A DNA stretch of 64,000 bases from Ctenosaura bakeri. Its lineage: Eukaryota > Chordata > Lepidosauria > Squamata > Iguanidae. The notes beneath the pieces are model-generated. The model saw nothing but the letters and a program-made list of their open reading frames with translations, did not search any database and had not been told where the DNA came from. Shown piece by piece: positions 54,010 through 64,000 of this stretch (position 1 is its first letter; every line of letters begins with the position of its first letter). The position numbers and the translations under genes were made by a program. The stretch lies in assembly GCA_948474755.1 (NCBI GenBank), contig CAOLHI010000019.1, forward strand, positions 434,001 to 498,000. Reading direction: 5' to 3'.

Positions 54010-55690
54010 GTAGAGACCCTAAGTCAGTCAGAAAGCGTGGATGTGTGGGGAGTTTTACTTCTCAGTGGAAGTCTAATGAGAGGCAGAAGAATAATTAAGC
54101 CCTAGTAGGATCTGGTCAGAGAGTATCACCTAGATTGGGGGTTAAGCCTTTGGTGGGAGTTTAATCAAAGGGCTGTTGTATGGTACTTGTGCCTTATATA
54201 AAAGTCTAAAGATATAATTGAACTGTTTCCGAGCAGGGAGTTACCTATTATATTATCTAAAAAGTGCACTGGGGAAATGCATCAACCTTGACCTGCATTT
54301 GAAGTCTAAGACACTACTTTATTCGTATTGTTATCTTAGTAAATGTTACAGTTTGTTTTTGTAAACACTGACTCAGCTTGAGTTTTATACAGTATATAAA
54401 GTAACATAGAAAACATGCTACTATAAAATTATTAAGTGGTTCTAAATAAACGTTGAAAATCCTCACCCTTTTATACAAAGGTGGTATTATAAGGGGGGAG
54501 GCAAAGTTGTGTGGTAAAGACAGAGTGCCTTATCAGATTGGGGAACTGCCACACCAATCTAGGAGAAATAAGTGCCTGTCACACTCTAGTTCACAAAAAT
54601 CTTGTGCTATAAATGTGCTAGTCTTTTGTTGCTTTTACAGCCATAGGCTAATATTTCAATCACTCAGAAAGTTCATATAATCTATGAAATTATAGCATGT
54701 CTAGGTGGACTGTGTGATTGTAGAGGCATTAATGCCAGCTGTATTTCAAACAAGCTGGAAGGCATATGCATGCAGAAATTCTAGTTTTATGTTTAATACA
54801 GTTATATAATAGATCCTCAATGTCCAGTTGAGAGCATTCACTTAAAGAATTCTATTTTTCTGTCTTGTTATTGTGAAGCACATTGAAAGTAGCATGATCT
54901 GAAGTGCTCCTCCAAAATAAACTTCTCTGTAAGTTTTCAGATCAGAACATGCATAGATGAGGTGTCACAAAAGGACAAGCTGTGTACCATAGTTGCTTGC
55001 TGCATGGGGAAACAGCCAAGAAAAGAGTGTACTGCGGACGGTTGCTAGTTAGCATGCAGCATACAGGTGCACAAGATTTTGGTAGTGTTTTAATGCATTC
55101 ATATAGAAGGGCAGAGGCTGTTCATGTAACTCTAAACCCAGCTTTGGAAACGAGGCAACGTTTGCAAACTATTCTATTAAAGGGTATGTTCAGAAAAGGG
55201 ACATAAATAGAGGCTGGAATGTCATCTCTGAGGTTCTCATGGCTTATGTCAGCAACAGAGCCCCTACATGGAACTATTGCCTTTTTATGTACAGTTCACA
55301 CAAGGACAAGCAGCAGCCTCAGTTCCCCAGGGAAGTCCCAACTGCAAGTCCACTGCTGAGTTTCTGAAGGGCTCCATGAAAACAACTGCAAACTTTGGAC
55401 GTTTGGATTAGACAAAGCAAACGGAACTACACGTTTGGAAAAAAAAAGTGACAGCTGAACTCTCGTAAGTCCAAGTTATTTTAGAGTCAACTTTTGCCGG
55501 TGCAGCTGGCAATGAGCACAGGATCCCTACATGATTTAAAAACAGATATACACCCAGTGAGAGTAGTGTGTATATTTGTGTTACTTTAGTATGTTTAACC
55601 TCCACTTTAACTGCATAATTTGAATGTGCATGTAGAAAATTGTCCCTGAGCTTGAACCTCCCACAGGTACAATCCATGCTGAGGGGAGAC
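54010..55690. other. Intergenic sequence, nothing recognised
   Basis: No repeat boundary or coding motif is visible. Confidence 0.45.
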
Positions 55691-57118
55691 TAGCCGAATT
55701 TGTTTGGGGAAAGCCAGGGTACACAAGCAGTATGCCATGTGTGGGACAACATAGTAAACAGTCCCAAAACCTGGCTGTATAAAATGAATGGCTAGCTAAA
55801 GGAAATGAATGGCTAAAGGAAAAAGAGACCCAGCATGGGTGGGATTTCATAAAGAAGGGACTGCAAAAAACATATGCATAAAAAATTCCATGGAAGATTA
55901 AAAATGAGAAACTTCTGAAAAAGCCTAAATGGTTGCACAGTAAACTCAATGAGACATAAAAAGATAAAAGAGCATATATGAAGTGTGAAAGGGAGGACAA
56001 ATCACCAAGGAAGCATACAAATGTATAACTCAAGTTTGTAGAAATAGTGTAAGCAAAACTCACTAGGGAAGCCAGAAGCAACAACAAGGGATTTTTCTAG
56101 TATGTTTGAAGCAAGAGAATGACCAAAGAAAAGAAAGGACTGCTGCTCAGCAAGGACTGCTTTTTACCATCCTTGCTGAGATCACAATGAAAAGACAGAA
56201 CCACTCAATAACTATTTTGCTTTCGTTTCCCCCAAAATACTATATGCTTCAATCTCTCATCATAGACCTTAGCAAGGAGTCCAGTTTTAAAATCAAGACT
56301 GATACAGAGTTAGCCAGGAATCACCTGATCAACCTAAATGAGTTCAGATCTGCAGGATCAGATGAACCGCATCCCAGAGTACTGAAGGAACTTGCTGACA
56401 TACTCACAGAACCACCTGCCATCCTTTCTGAGAAATCTTGGAGAACAGATGAGGTGCCAGAGGGCTAGAGATGAGCCAACATTGTCCCTCTCTTCAAAAG
56501 GCAAAAAAGAAGATCTAGGAAACTACCAGCCAGTCAGCCTGATATCAGTACCAGGAGAAATATTAGGATGGATTATATTGGAGTCTGCAATATAATCAGT
56601 TGGAGCCAGGATGGGTTTGTCAAGAACAAATCCTGCCAAAGTAATCTTATATCTTTTTTAGAAAAATGAGGTTACTAGTTTAGTAGAGGAAGGAATGTTG
56701 TGGATGTCATTTATCAGTATTTCAGAAAGTTCTCTGTAATATTTTGATTAGCAGACTACCTAAATAGGAATAGATTAAAACACCATTAGATGGGTCCATA
56801 ATTGGTTGAAAAACTGTGCTCAAAGAGTTGTCATCAATGCTGCACTTCACACGGAAAAGAGGTCTTGAGTTCAGGGTTTTGTCCTCAGGCCATTACTCTT
56901 CAACATTTTTATCAATGACTTAGATGATGGGGTGGAGGGAATCCTTATCAAGTTTGCAGATGATACAAAGCTGGGAGGGGTAGCTAATATATTGGAAGAT
57001 AAGAACAGAATTCAAAAGAAAATTAGAAAATTAGGCAGGAATTAATAAAATGAAATTCAATAGAGACAAATGCAAAATTCTACATTGAGGCCACAAAAAA
57101 CAAAATACACAGTATAGA
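55690..57118 (+). pseudogene. CR1-like LINE fragment, reverse transcriptase region (5' of LTR insertion)
   Basis: Conceptual segments of a CR1-type ORF2 can be read in shifting frames. They include a lysine-rich linker, PRVLKELAD, then GNYQPVSLISVPGEILGWII at the start of the reverse transcriptase, DGFVKNKSC-like sequence, and FINDLDDGVEG followed by IKFADDTKLGG, which contains the catalytic F(A)DD box. Stops and frameshifts are frequent, so it is dead. The body is internally deleted between the first RT blocks and FADD. It is interrupted at ACGGG (57119-57123) by a solo LTR and continues at 57645. Confidence 0.85.
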
Positions 57119-57123
57119 ACGGG

Positions 57124-57644
57124 TGTCATGCCCTGCCTCCAGAACATGGACTCTGACTCGGAATCTGAAACAGGGGACATGCCAAAGGTTGAAACTGTGC
57201 ATGCCAGGACCTGCTGTGCAGGAAGAGGATACAGAGCCGCAAACAGAACAGGGAGCGGTGCCAGCTCCAGCAGAGAGTCCTGCTCCTTCAGACACAGAAG
57301 AGCACTTACCTGTACCCACCTTTGCAGAGTGCAGACAGCAAAGAGAAAGCCAGTGTCACTCTCAGAATTTATAACCTGCGACAATTAATCAAGCCACAGC
57401 TGCACTAGGCTTCAGACCTATATAGCTGATGCCCTTTCCTTCCAGGAGTTGTCAGAGCTTATCTGACCTTCTGCATTGCCGGATACCTTGCTGAATACTC
57501 TGACTGACCTTCGACACTTGCTGTGGAGCCCCGTTGGACTTTATTTATGACCGTGTGTTTACTGCCTGGGAATAAGTAATTTACTGGGAGCTATTCAGTT
57601 TGTTTTGTTAGAATTATCAGCTGTACCGGGACAGAGATAGGACA
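57124..57644 (+). mobile_element. Solo LTR (521 bp), Ty3/gypsy-like
   Basis: It begins TGTCATGCCC and ends AGATAGGACA, giving TG...CA borders. ACGGG and ATGGG flank it as a 5-bp target duplication with one mismatch. The CR1 sequence continues directly on both sides, so the borders are independently confirmed. A CTATATAG box near 57418 suits a plus-strand LTR promoter. No internal retroelement region or second LTR is present, so it is the product of LTR-LTR recombination. The class is an inference from length and ends. Confidence 0.8.
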
Positions 57645-58275
57645 ATGGGGGATATATAGCTCAGCAGTATTACATGTGAAAATTACCTTGGGAATAGTGT
57701 TGATCCTAAACTGAACATGAGTCAGTGGTGTGATGGTGAAACAAAGAAGGTGAATGCTATTTTAGCCTGCATTAATAGAAGTACGGTTTCAAAGTAGAGG
57801 GAAGTAACAGTCCCACTATATTCTGCACTGATGAGGCCTCATTTGAACAAGGATGGTAAAAGATATGGAGAACAAAACATATGAGGAAAGGTTGAAGGAG
57901 TTGGGCCTGGGGAAGAGAGGATTGTGGGGTGACATGATCACAGTCTTAAAATACCTTACGGGCTTTCACAGAGAGGAGGGGGCAGACCTGTTCTCTACTA
58001 CCCTAGAGGGTAGGACCAGGTCTAATGGTTTTAAATTACAAGAGGGTAGATTTTGATTGAACATTAGAAGGAACTCCTTGACAGTAAGAGCAGTTTGGCA
58101 ATGGAACCAATTGCCTAGAGAGGTGGTGGAGTCCTTCTCTGGGCGTCTTCAAAAAGAGGCAAGACAGGTACCAGCTGGGGATGGTTTAGCTGGAGATCCT
58201 GCATTGAGCAGGGGCTTAGACTCAATGGTCCATAAGGCCCTTTCCAACTCCTTTCCAGTTCTGTGATTCTGTAAT
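57645..58275 (+). pseudogene. CR1-like LINE fragment, 3' portion and tail
   Basis: It resumes the CR1 ORF2 C-terminal region: CTGAACATGAGTCAGTGGTG, the CATTAATAGAAGTA phrase, NIRRNSLTVRAVWQWNQLPREVVE, and GLDSMVHKALSNSF. It ends with the short direct repeats TTCTGTGATTCTGT that mark CR1 3' termini. Some frames remain open for 60-70 codons. This is the right half of the element split by the LTR. Confidence 0.85.
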
Positions 58276-58374
58276 GTGCTCTGTGTTTGCTTTGAACCTT
58301 TTCCTATGTTGTCATTGTATAGCCTTTCCTATGTCATCATTATATAGTCTTTTCATTTGAATGTGACTATTGGC

Positions 58375-58440
58375 ACCTTGAGTGCCATTTTTGGTGAGAA
58401 AAGAGAAGTGTAAATTTAAAAAAAATCAATAAATAATAGT
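58375..58440 (+). repeat. L2-like 3'-end fragment
   Basis: GGCACCTTGAGTGCCATTTT, a GAGAAAAGAG segment and AATCAATAAATAATAG resemble an L2-like LINE 3' end. It directly follows the CR1 tail by about 100 bp. Confidence 0.45.
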
Positions 58441-58619
58441 GCAGGATTCAGAAAACTGATACTCTTTAACATTTCAGGTAGACTCACAAGGAAGGGGGTA
58501 GAGGTGAACTACAGGAGTTTTTTAAAAAAGAAATTATACTGGAACATTAACTTTAGTTGGACACTCATGGAGTGAATTGGGGAGATGCTCTGCCCTGCTT
58601 GTTCCATACATTGACACTT

Positions 58620-59038
58620 TGGCCCTTTTCGCACATTACCCGTTTGCGTGGCTGGGGGGGCGTCTCATGCGAAAAGCCTCAGCAGGAACGCTGCCACTTC
58701 CCTGCTGCTTCGTCCCGCAGCTCGTTTCCTGGTCACTCGAGTGCCCCGCCCCTTCCTTCCGCAGCACAGCCTGGGATCTGTAGGCTGTGCTGGGGGAGGA
58801 AGTGCGACCGGCCCGGCTCGTCCGACACACCGCATGGCAGGTAAGTGCGCAAGGGCCCTGGGAGCATTGCGCGACCATGCAGTATTTTCCGCTCCCAGCT
58901 GAAAATAATTTTTTTTAATTTTTTTATAAATAGGCTCGTGAGTGTCGCGTGAATGGGAGTGCGTCATACGGACTGACGCTCCCATTCACGCGATGCTAAG
59001 GGGCCCTCTAGCAACAGAAACTGCATGCGTAAAGGGCC
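58620..59038. mobile_element. GC-rich GGCC-terminal DNA element
   Basis: Left GGCCCTTTTCGCA and right (reversed) GGCCCTTTACGCA are inverted. TGACACTT and TGACACTA lie outside (58612-58619, 59039-59046), so this copy appears to have a 7-8-bp duplication rather than the TNA triplet of the palindromic MITEs. A strong hairpin near 58945-58995 pairs GCGTGAATGGGAGTGCGTCA with its inverted form. The segment 58690-58810 is homologous to the cargo of the SPIN element on the opposite strand. No credible coding frame. Confidence 0.7.
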
Positions 59039-60946
59039 TGACACTAGCTGATTTTGCTCTCAGATTTATGGTCATAAGTAGACATATGTCATGTATACAG
59101 GAGCAGAGCTTTGGAAAAACACCAAACACCATCATGATTGCATTGGGGTTTTGTCTTGTTGTCTCCTGGTGACGCCTTCTAATATGAAGCCACAACGGAA
59201 CACAAGTGATAGTAACTACAGTTGAACTGAGAAAGCGGTCAAGCACCTTTTCCCAAAATGCCTCTAATGGTAGGTTGTAGTAAGGTGGTTAACATAGCAG
59301 AGCTTGAGGTTTTACTTCTAAAATGGTGACATGCTGAAGCCATCTATGACTGAGCAGTCACTAATGCTGCTCATTATGGATGGCTTTACCTTGTCATTAT
59401 ATTCATTCATTTGAAAGGCAACCTTTCCCTGTGTTGTAGAACCTCAGCAACGGGAAAAGAGGAATTGAGGTGGGGCAATATGCCCAATAAAACCCATGCC
59501 ATATCTTTTTCACATATCCTCTCACTACTACAAACAAGTAAGATTAGATGACAGTAAAAGTTGCATCAAGCAATGTAGAACGTATACATTTGTAATACAG
59601 GGTGCAATACAGAATTGCAATGCATTTAATGTAAGTGTCTCTCTTTTTCTCTGGATACCAAGTATGAGAAATACTGGAGGAAAACAAATAATGTTAGAAT
59701 AGCAGTACTAGGAGTCTGGTTTGGAAATCTTTCCCCACTAAAGTAAGTGTATTGTATCCTTCTCAAGACCATCTCAAGGCATGTTGTGATGGGCCAGGGC
59801 GGAGGTGATTGTACTCCTACCCCTCCCCTCAAGCTGGTCAGTGTCCAAGATCAATCAGGCTAAGACTTGAAGCAATAATCTCCCAATCCCTTCCCCTTTA
59901 AACAAAAAAAAATAGCCTAACAAATTGATAGGTAACATTTAGCTGTCTTTTCATGACACAAAAATGATCTCTGTGGCAGTCACCTCACCCTGTCTAACAG
60001 CAGAGCTGGCCCTGATCCTACTAAAAACACTTCAAAACTTGCATTTATAAGCAACTTTATTTTCCTAGCCAAGTAGCCCTCAAGAGATTTATATGTTAAT
60101 AAGAAAGATATTGCCTTTGTTTTCTTTAATATTGTGAGCTCTGATAGTGTTTTAAAATGACTGGAAACTAAATTAAAGCTAATATGTTGTCTAGCAACAC
60201 AGAGAAGCAAACACTTTACTGTTCTCTTATAAGTATTGTCAGTCTCTTACTCCATGCAAGTCAAACAAGCCTACTACAAAAATTAAGTTAATTGCCCTTT
60301 TGAGAACATGCTTAGGATTTGACTTTGGAAAAGAGCCATCTCATTGCTTCCCAAAGCCACTTGAGACTCATTAATTCCTTGCAACCCAGTTGATCAACTT
60401 GGTCCTCATAGCTTAGACCTCACCCCGTAAGACGAATCCACTTGCTAGGGAAGCTTTCATTGTTTTCTTCATTTGACTTCACTGTTGGAACTACTGGAGT
60501 CCAGGCCATGTCAGTAGATTGGAATGAGTTAATAAAGTAATGCAAAAACTATTCTGTGAGAAGGAAAAAAGAGCTGCCTAGTAGCTGAATCTTAGCCTTT
60601 TAGGTCATTGCAATTGTTATCCTTTCCCAGCTCTAGACTGCATGACAAATTTTGTATGCTTAAAACATAAGACTATTATTAATCAGGAACCCATAGTGTC
60701 CTCCTGCTGGGACCTGCTGCTCTTGCCTGAATCCCCTTCCCTCCTGCAGTCCAATACACCCCTAAAAATCTGTACTGGAGGACTGGAAAACCCCTTGGGA
60801 CAGGTTTTTGCTGCCACACAGGGCTTCAGCTGGAGTGGGAAGTATATTCCCCCTCACAACATTTCATAAACGAAAACTGAGACCAAGTAATATGAGAGTG
60901 TGACCAAGATGAAAAAGTTATTAATGAGGAAAAATAGATACACTAA

Positions 60947-61999
60947 GGCCATTTCTGCACAACTGTCAGCGGCGGGCAGAGGCCAAGCAGAAGCGGGACG
61001 AGTGGCTGGGGTTGGACGGCTTTTATTAGCAGGAGCCAGCAAACAGAGGGTTCCAGCACCCTCCTGCCAATGGGCTGAACAAGTCCTGGTACACACATGC
61101 AGGGTTAGGACCCCAGGCAAACTCAGGGTTGGGTCCTCAAAGCAAACATAGGGTTACTTCCCCCGGAATGGAGGCAAGGTCCCTTGGATGCCGGGGAGGC
61201 TGGTCACGGTTGCTGGAGAGAGGGGCCGGTCCTGGATGCTGGAAGGAAGGTACGTGGGTGTGGAAGACCTACGGTTGTTGCTCCATGGTCCCTCCCTGCC
61301 AGCGTCTGCCCTAAGTAGCCCCCAGCCCAGCAGAGGCCAACCGGGAGTCTCTGGGGCGGGACCCGCAGCTGAGAGCTCTCAGCCGGCAGCCTGGGCTCAC
61401 TGCTGAGAGCTCTCAGCCCACAGTCGCTTTTCCATCAGCCGCCGGGACCGGTGAACTGCCTCTTTCGCTTGCCGCCGCTGCCGGAAAGGAGGAGGGGTGG
61501 TGGCGATCTCTGGGCTGGAGTCACAGGCCGGTGAGAACTCTGGACTGGAGTCGGGGGCCGCCCTCCCGGCGAGCCTGTGGGTGCCTCGGCCGCCCGGGCG
61601 GGCTCGGGACTGACGCCAGCATCGCCGGTGGGCCCGATCCCTGCCTCCGCCGGGGCCTCCCCGTCCTCCCGAAGATCTCCCCGAGCGTCCGAGCCCCCAT
61701 CCGCGTCGGCCACGCTGTCCGCGTCGGCAGCGGGTGCAGCCAGAGCGTCCGAGGCCCCCTCAGTGGCGGCAGCGTCATCCACGTCTGCGGCGAGCTCGGC
61801 CGGGCTCACAACAACAACATCGTTATAGTGCTATTCCACTTTCCACATCCTGTGGAATTCTGGGGTTTATAGTTTACTGAGGCCAAAGAGCTCTCTGGCT
61901 AAGAACTCTAAATGTCCCTCCCTAAACTGCAAATCCCAAAATTCCATAGGATGTGAAAGTGGAATAGCAGTACAATAACCTCATATTGCGGGAATGACC
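60947..61999. mobile_element. GGCC-terminal MITE split by a solo LTR
   Basis: The MITE begins GGCCATTTCTGCACAAC and ends GCGGGAATGACC, with TAA on both sides (60944-60946, 62000-62002). Removing the LTR and one copy of its target duplication leaves 201 bp, the same length as the intact copy at 38.8 kb. Its body has the family landmarks GTGCTATTCCACTTTCCACA, GGAATTCTGGGG and the inverted CAAATCCCAAAATTCC. Confidence 0.85.
60964..61810 (-). mobile_element. Solo LTR (847 bp), gypsy-like, minus strand
   Basis: On the minus strand it starts TGTGAGCCCGGCCGAGC and ends CGCCGCTGACA (TG...CA). ACAAC is duplicated on both sides (60959-60963, 61811-61815). A GCTAATAAAAGCC polyadenylation signal lies about 60 bp before the 3' end, as expected in an LTR. 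It is very GC- and CpG-rich, which explains the long alanine-rich frames in it; these are not genes. No internal region is present. Confidence 0.8.
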
Positions 62000-62009
62000 T
62001 AAGAGAGGC

Positions 62010-63480
62010 TTCAAGAGTTTGCTTCTGTCTGAGTCTACTGAGAAGACAAAATTTCATCCCTTCCTCTCCTGTCACCTCTGTTAGGTTAACTGAAGGCAAA
62101 ATACTCTTGTACTTTGGACTGTCTGCAACAATTGAATTAAGACAAAGACAAAGGAGGAGAGTGGGAGAAAGAAAGAACAACTGGGACTTTTTTAAAAAAA
62201 TCTGGAAAGTGGGAGAAGAGAGAATTAATTTGGTCTATTCCTGCCAGATCAGGACAGTTTTGGGGAGGGTGGCAGGAGAAGAAAGATTTAATTCCACTGG
62301 CATTGGATGCCAAACGACACCAATGGATATGTAAATTCACCACTGGATCTTGACTTAAAAACACTATACCACTTCATAATGTTCCTTTTGCTAATTGAAA
62401 GCTTGCATCATGGACTTGAATTGATTACTCTGTGCCTGAGTGTTTTGAGTTCTGGTAAGATCTGGTTGGGCCCTGAAATGCATGTGCTAACAGGAAAATG
62501 GTAAACATCACCTTTGTAAATATCAGCTATACCTCCTTAACTCCCTACGTAAGGTTCACTCTAGCAGGGCCTTATCAACAGCTCTTAAATACTTGTGAAG
62601 TGCAAACTTCATACAGGATATGGTGCTCACTAAAATATTTATTTTCTTTTCATCAGGCAAATTGCTCGAGTCTTACATTCATTTTATCAGAACATGCTTC
62701 TTACATAAGAACATTGCCTATTAGTATGCAATTTTCCCTTCTAAGATGAACACCTTGGAAGAAATACAAGTCTCATCCTACTCAGTTTCCCACATCTTTT
62801 ATTTTGCATGAGTGCTGTGATGGTACCTATTAGATAATTATAACATTTCAGTATTGGTTCAAATCTCATTGTGTTATCTGAGAAATGGGCACTGATCATG
62901 GCAAATTATAGCCCTTTGTTTTTAGCTTTTACCCTAGGGGGTAGTTTGTTCCAATTAGTGCTTCAGCAAGCAATTATTCCTGTACGAAACTCTGATTGTT
63001 AATCCTGCCTGGTCCAGCTGACTCAGACTGATACAGTCCTATGAGCACTGGATCCTGCATAGGAGTCTGGTCCCCTTATGACAAAAGCTCATTTCCCAAT
63101 CTATGTGTTAATAGATTTTGTTTCCCCATTTGTCTTTCAACACATTTTACCTGACGGGATTGTAAACTGTGCCATATGGCACATCCTGGTGAAGATGAAA
63201 GTGAAAGAATGGTAGCAATCAGAAAAATAAGGTGGGTGGTTGACCCCAACAGAAAGCCGTAGGGATAAACCAGGGACACCTAAGAATAGAGAGACCTAAG
63301 TACAGATTTGTCTGTTGCAGCACCCTGGTTATGCTTCTCCCTCCCAAGAGCAGTCAGGTCGGTTCCATTCTTACTAAGCTGCCAAGAGGCAGTCAAAAGA
63401 ATGATTGAGCTGGAAAGTACTCCAAGGACCATCTAGACCACCACCTGTCACTGCAGAGATGTCTGATAGGTAGCTATCCA
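62010..63480. other. Intergenic sequence, nothing recognised
   Basis: AT-rich, with no identifiable repeat ends and no coding motif. Confidence 0.45.
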
Positions 63481-63487
63481 AACTCTG

Positions 63488-63687
63488 GACCTGTGTACAC
63501 TACATTGTTATAGTGCTATTATTCCACTTTCAACATCCAATGGAATCCTGGGATTTGCAATTTAAGGAGGGCCATTTAGAATTCTCAGCCAGAGAGCTCT
63601 TTGGCCTCAGTAAACTACAAACCCCAGAATTCCACAAGATATTGAAAGTGGAATAAGAGCACTATAACAATGTAGGGCGGAAAGGCC
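63488..63687. mobile_element. GGCC-terminal palindromic MITE, 200 bp
   Basis: Left end GACCTGTGTACACTACATTG and right end (reversed) GGCCTTTCCGCCCTACATTG. The hairpin body has TTATAGTGCTATTATTCCAC, GGAATCCTGGGATTTG, AGAATTCTCAGCCAGAG and TTTGGCCTCAGTAAACTAC. The flanking triplets (CTG and TTC) no longer match. Same family as the copies at 38.8 and 61 kb. Confidence 0.8.
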
Positions 63688-64000
63688 TTCTGTATAAAAG
63701 CTTCCACTGATGAGGAGTCACTACCTTCCAGACAAGTCTATTCCAGTACCAGAAAGCTCTTATTATCAGAAGTTCTTCCTCATACGTAGCTAGATTTCCT
63801 TTCTTTTAAGTTGAATTCATTTGTCTGGGTCCTGTCTTCGAGAACAGCAGAAGACAAACTCATGCCATTTTCTCCATGGCAGCCCCTCAGAAATGTAAAG
63901 ATGGTTTTTGCATCACTTGTCAATCTTCTCTTCTATTGGCCAGACAGATCCAGTTCCCTTAACAGGGTGATGTAGCAGCAAGAACACTCAGTGCAATTCT

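Larger units (their letters stand above)
37861..64000. other. 5' intergenic flank of PPP1R12A
   Basis: I found no second protein-coding gene, tRNA or rRNA. The density of young, recognisable mobile elements is much higher than in intron 1. Stretches with no feature I can name are roughly 39000-39990, 41800-43100, 45860-46990, 47915-49100, 49320-52650, 54010-55690, 59050-60940, 62010-63480 and 63690-64000. In human the next gene upstream is OTOGL; nothing resembling its exons is seen here. Confidence 0.6.

Noticed and set aside
55581..56087. 168-codon hydrophobic minus-strand frame resembling a membrane protein
   Set aside because: It is the antisense of the lysine-rich linker of a CR1 LINE; antisense of Lys/Glu codons reads as Phe/Leu/Ser.
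57123..57388. Acidic DSDSESETG-type frames
   Set aside because: They lie within the solo LTR that splits the CR1 element; no retroelement protein motif is present.
61435..61809. Alanine/aspartate-rich 124-codon frame
   Set aside because: It lies within a CpG-rich solo LTR with defined TG...CA borders and a target duplication.
5020..63690. CRISPR-like or bacterial operon structure
   Set aside because: The repeats are transposons and microsatellites of a vertebrate genome. There are no regularly spaced direct repeats with unique spacers.

Overview
The window is vertebrate nuclear DNA, almost certainly from a squamate reptile (lizard). It is mostly AT-rich and non-coding, with one CpG island. 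The only protein-coding gene I can support is PPP1R12A (MYPT1, the myosin phosphatase targeting subunit), on the minus strand. Exon 1 (79 codons) is at 37108-37344 and exon 2 (43 codons plus 2 nt) is at 4751-4881, joined in phase across an intron of 32.2 kb. The assignment to squamates rests on the repeats: tRNA-headed SINEs with Bov-B-like 3' tails (the Sauria SINE type), 5S-rRNA-headed SINEs with the same kind of tail, CR1 LINE debris, and a SPIN-type hAT transposon. Species cannot be resolved from the sequence alone.

Layout. 1-4750: part of intron 2, with one Tigger-like MITE; exon 3 is not visible. 4751-4881: exon 2. 4882-37107: intron 1, holding two Helitron-like copies, two hAT-like elements with 8-bp target duplications, SINEs of both types, a LINE endonuclease remnant, a dispersed repeat with internal ~100-bp subrepeats, and microsatellites. 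About 36560-37860: CpG-island promoter with an NRF1 site, a TCTCGCGAGA element, GC boxes and a YY1-like site overlapping the start codons. 37861-64000: 5' intergenic flank, with no gene recognised and dense in nested mobile elements.

The flank is the most informative part for a hunter. A family of ~200-bp palindromic MITEs with GGCC termini and 3-bp TNA target duplications occurs repeatedly. One copy, about 0.8 kb upstream of the start codon, is a perfect 182-bp inverted repeat with no spacer. Another was split by an 847-bp solo LTR. A 521-bp solo LTR splits a CR1 LINE at a readable site. A 543-bp SPIN-type hAT element with a perfect 8-bp target duplication carries a GC-rich interior of about 340 bp that is also found in an unrelated-looking element 5 kb away.

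PPP1R12A exon 1 encodes the PP1-binding region (MyPhoNE and KVKF motifs) and the first ankyrin repeat. Exon 2 continues the ankyrin stack. Nothing in the window suggests a new protein-coding system; the novelty is in transposon structure and in promoter architecture.
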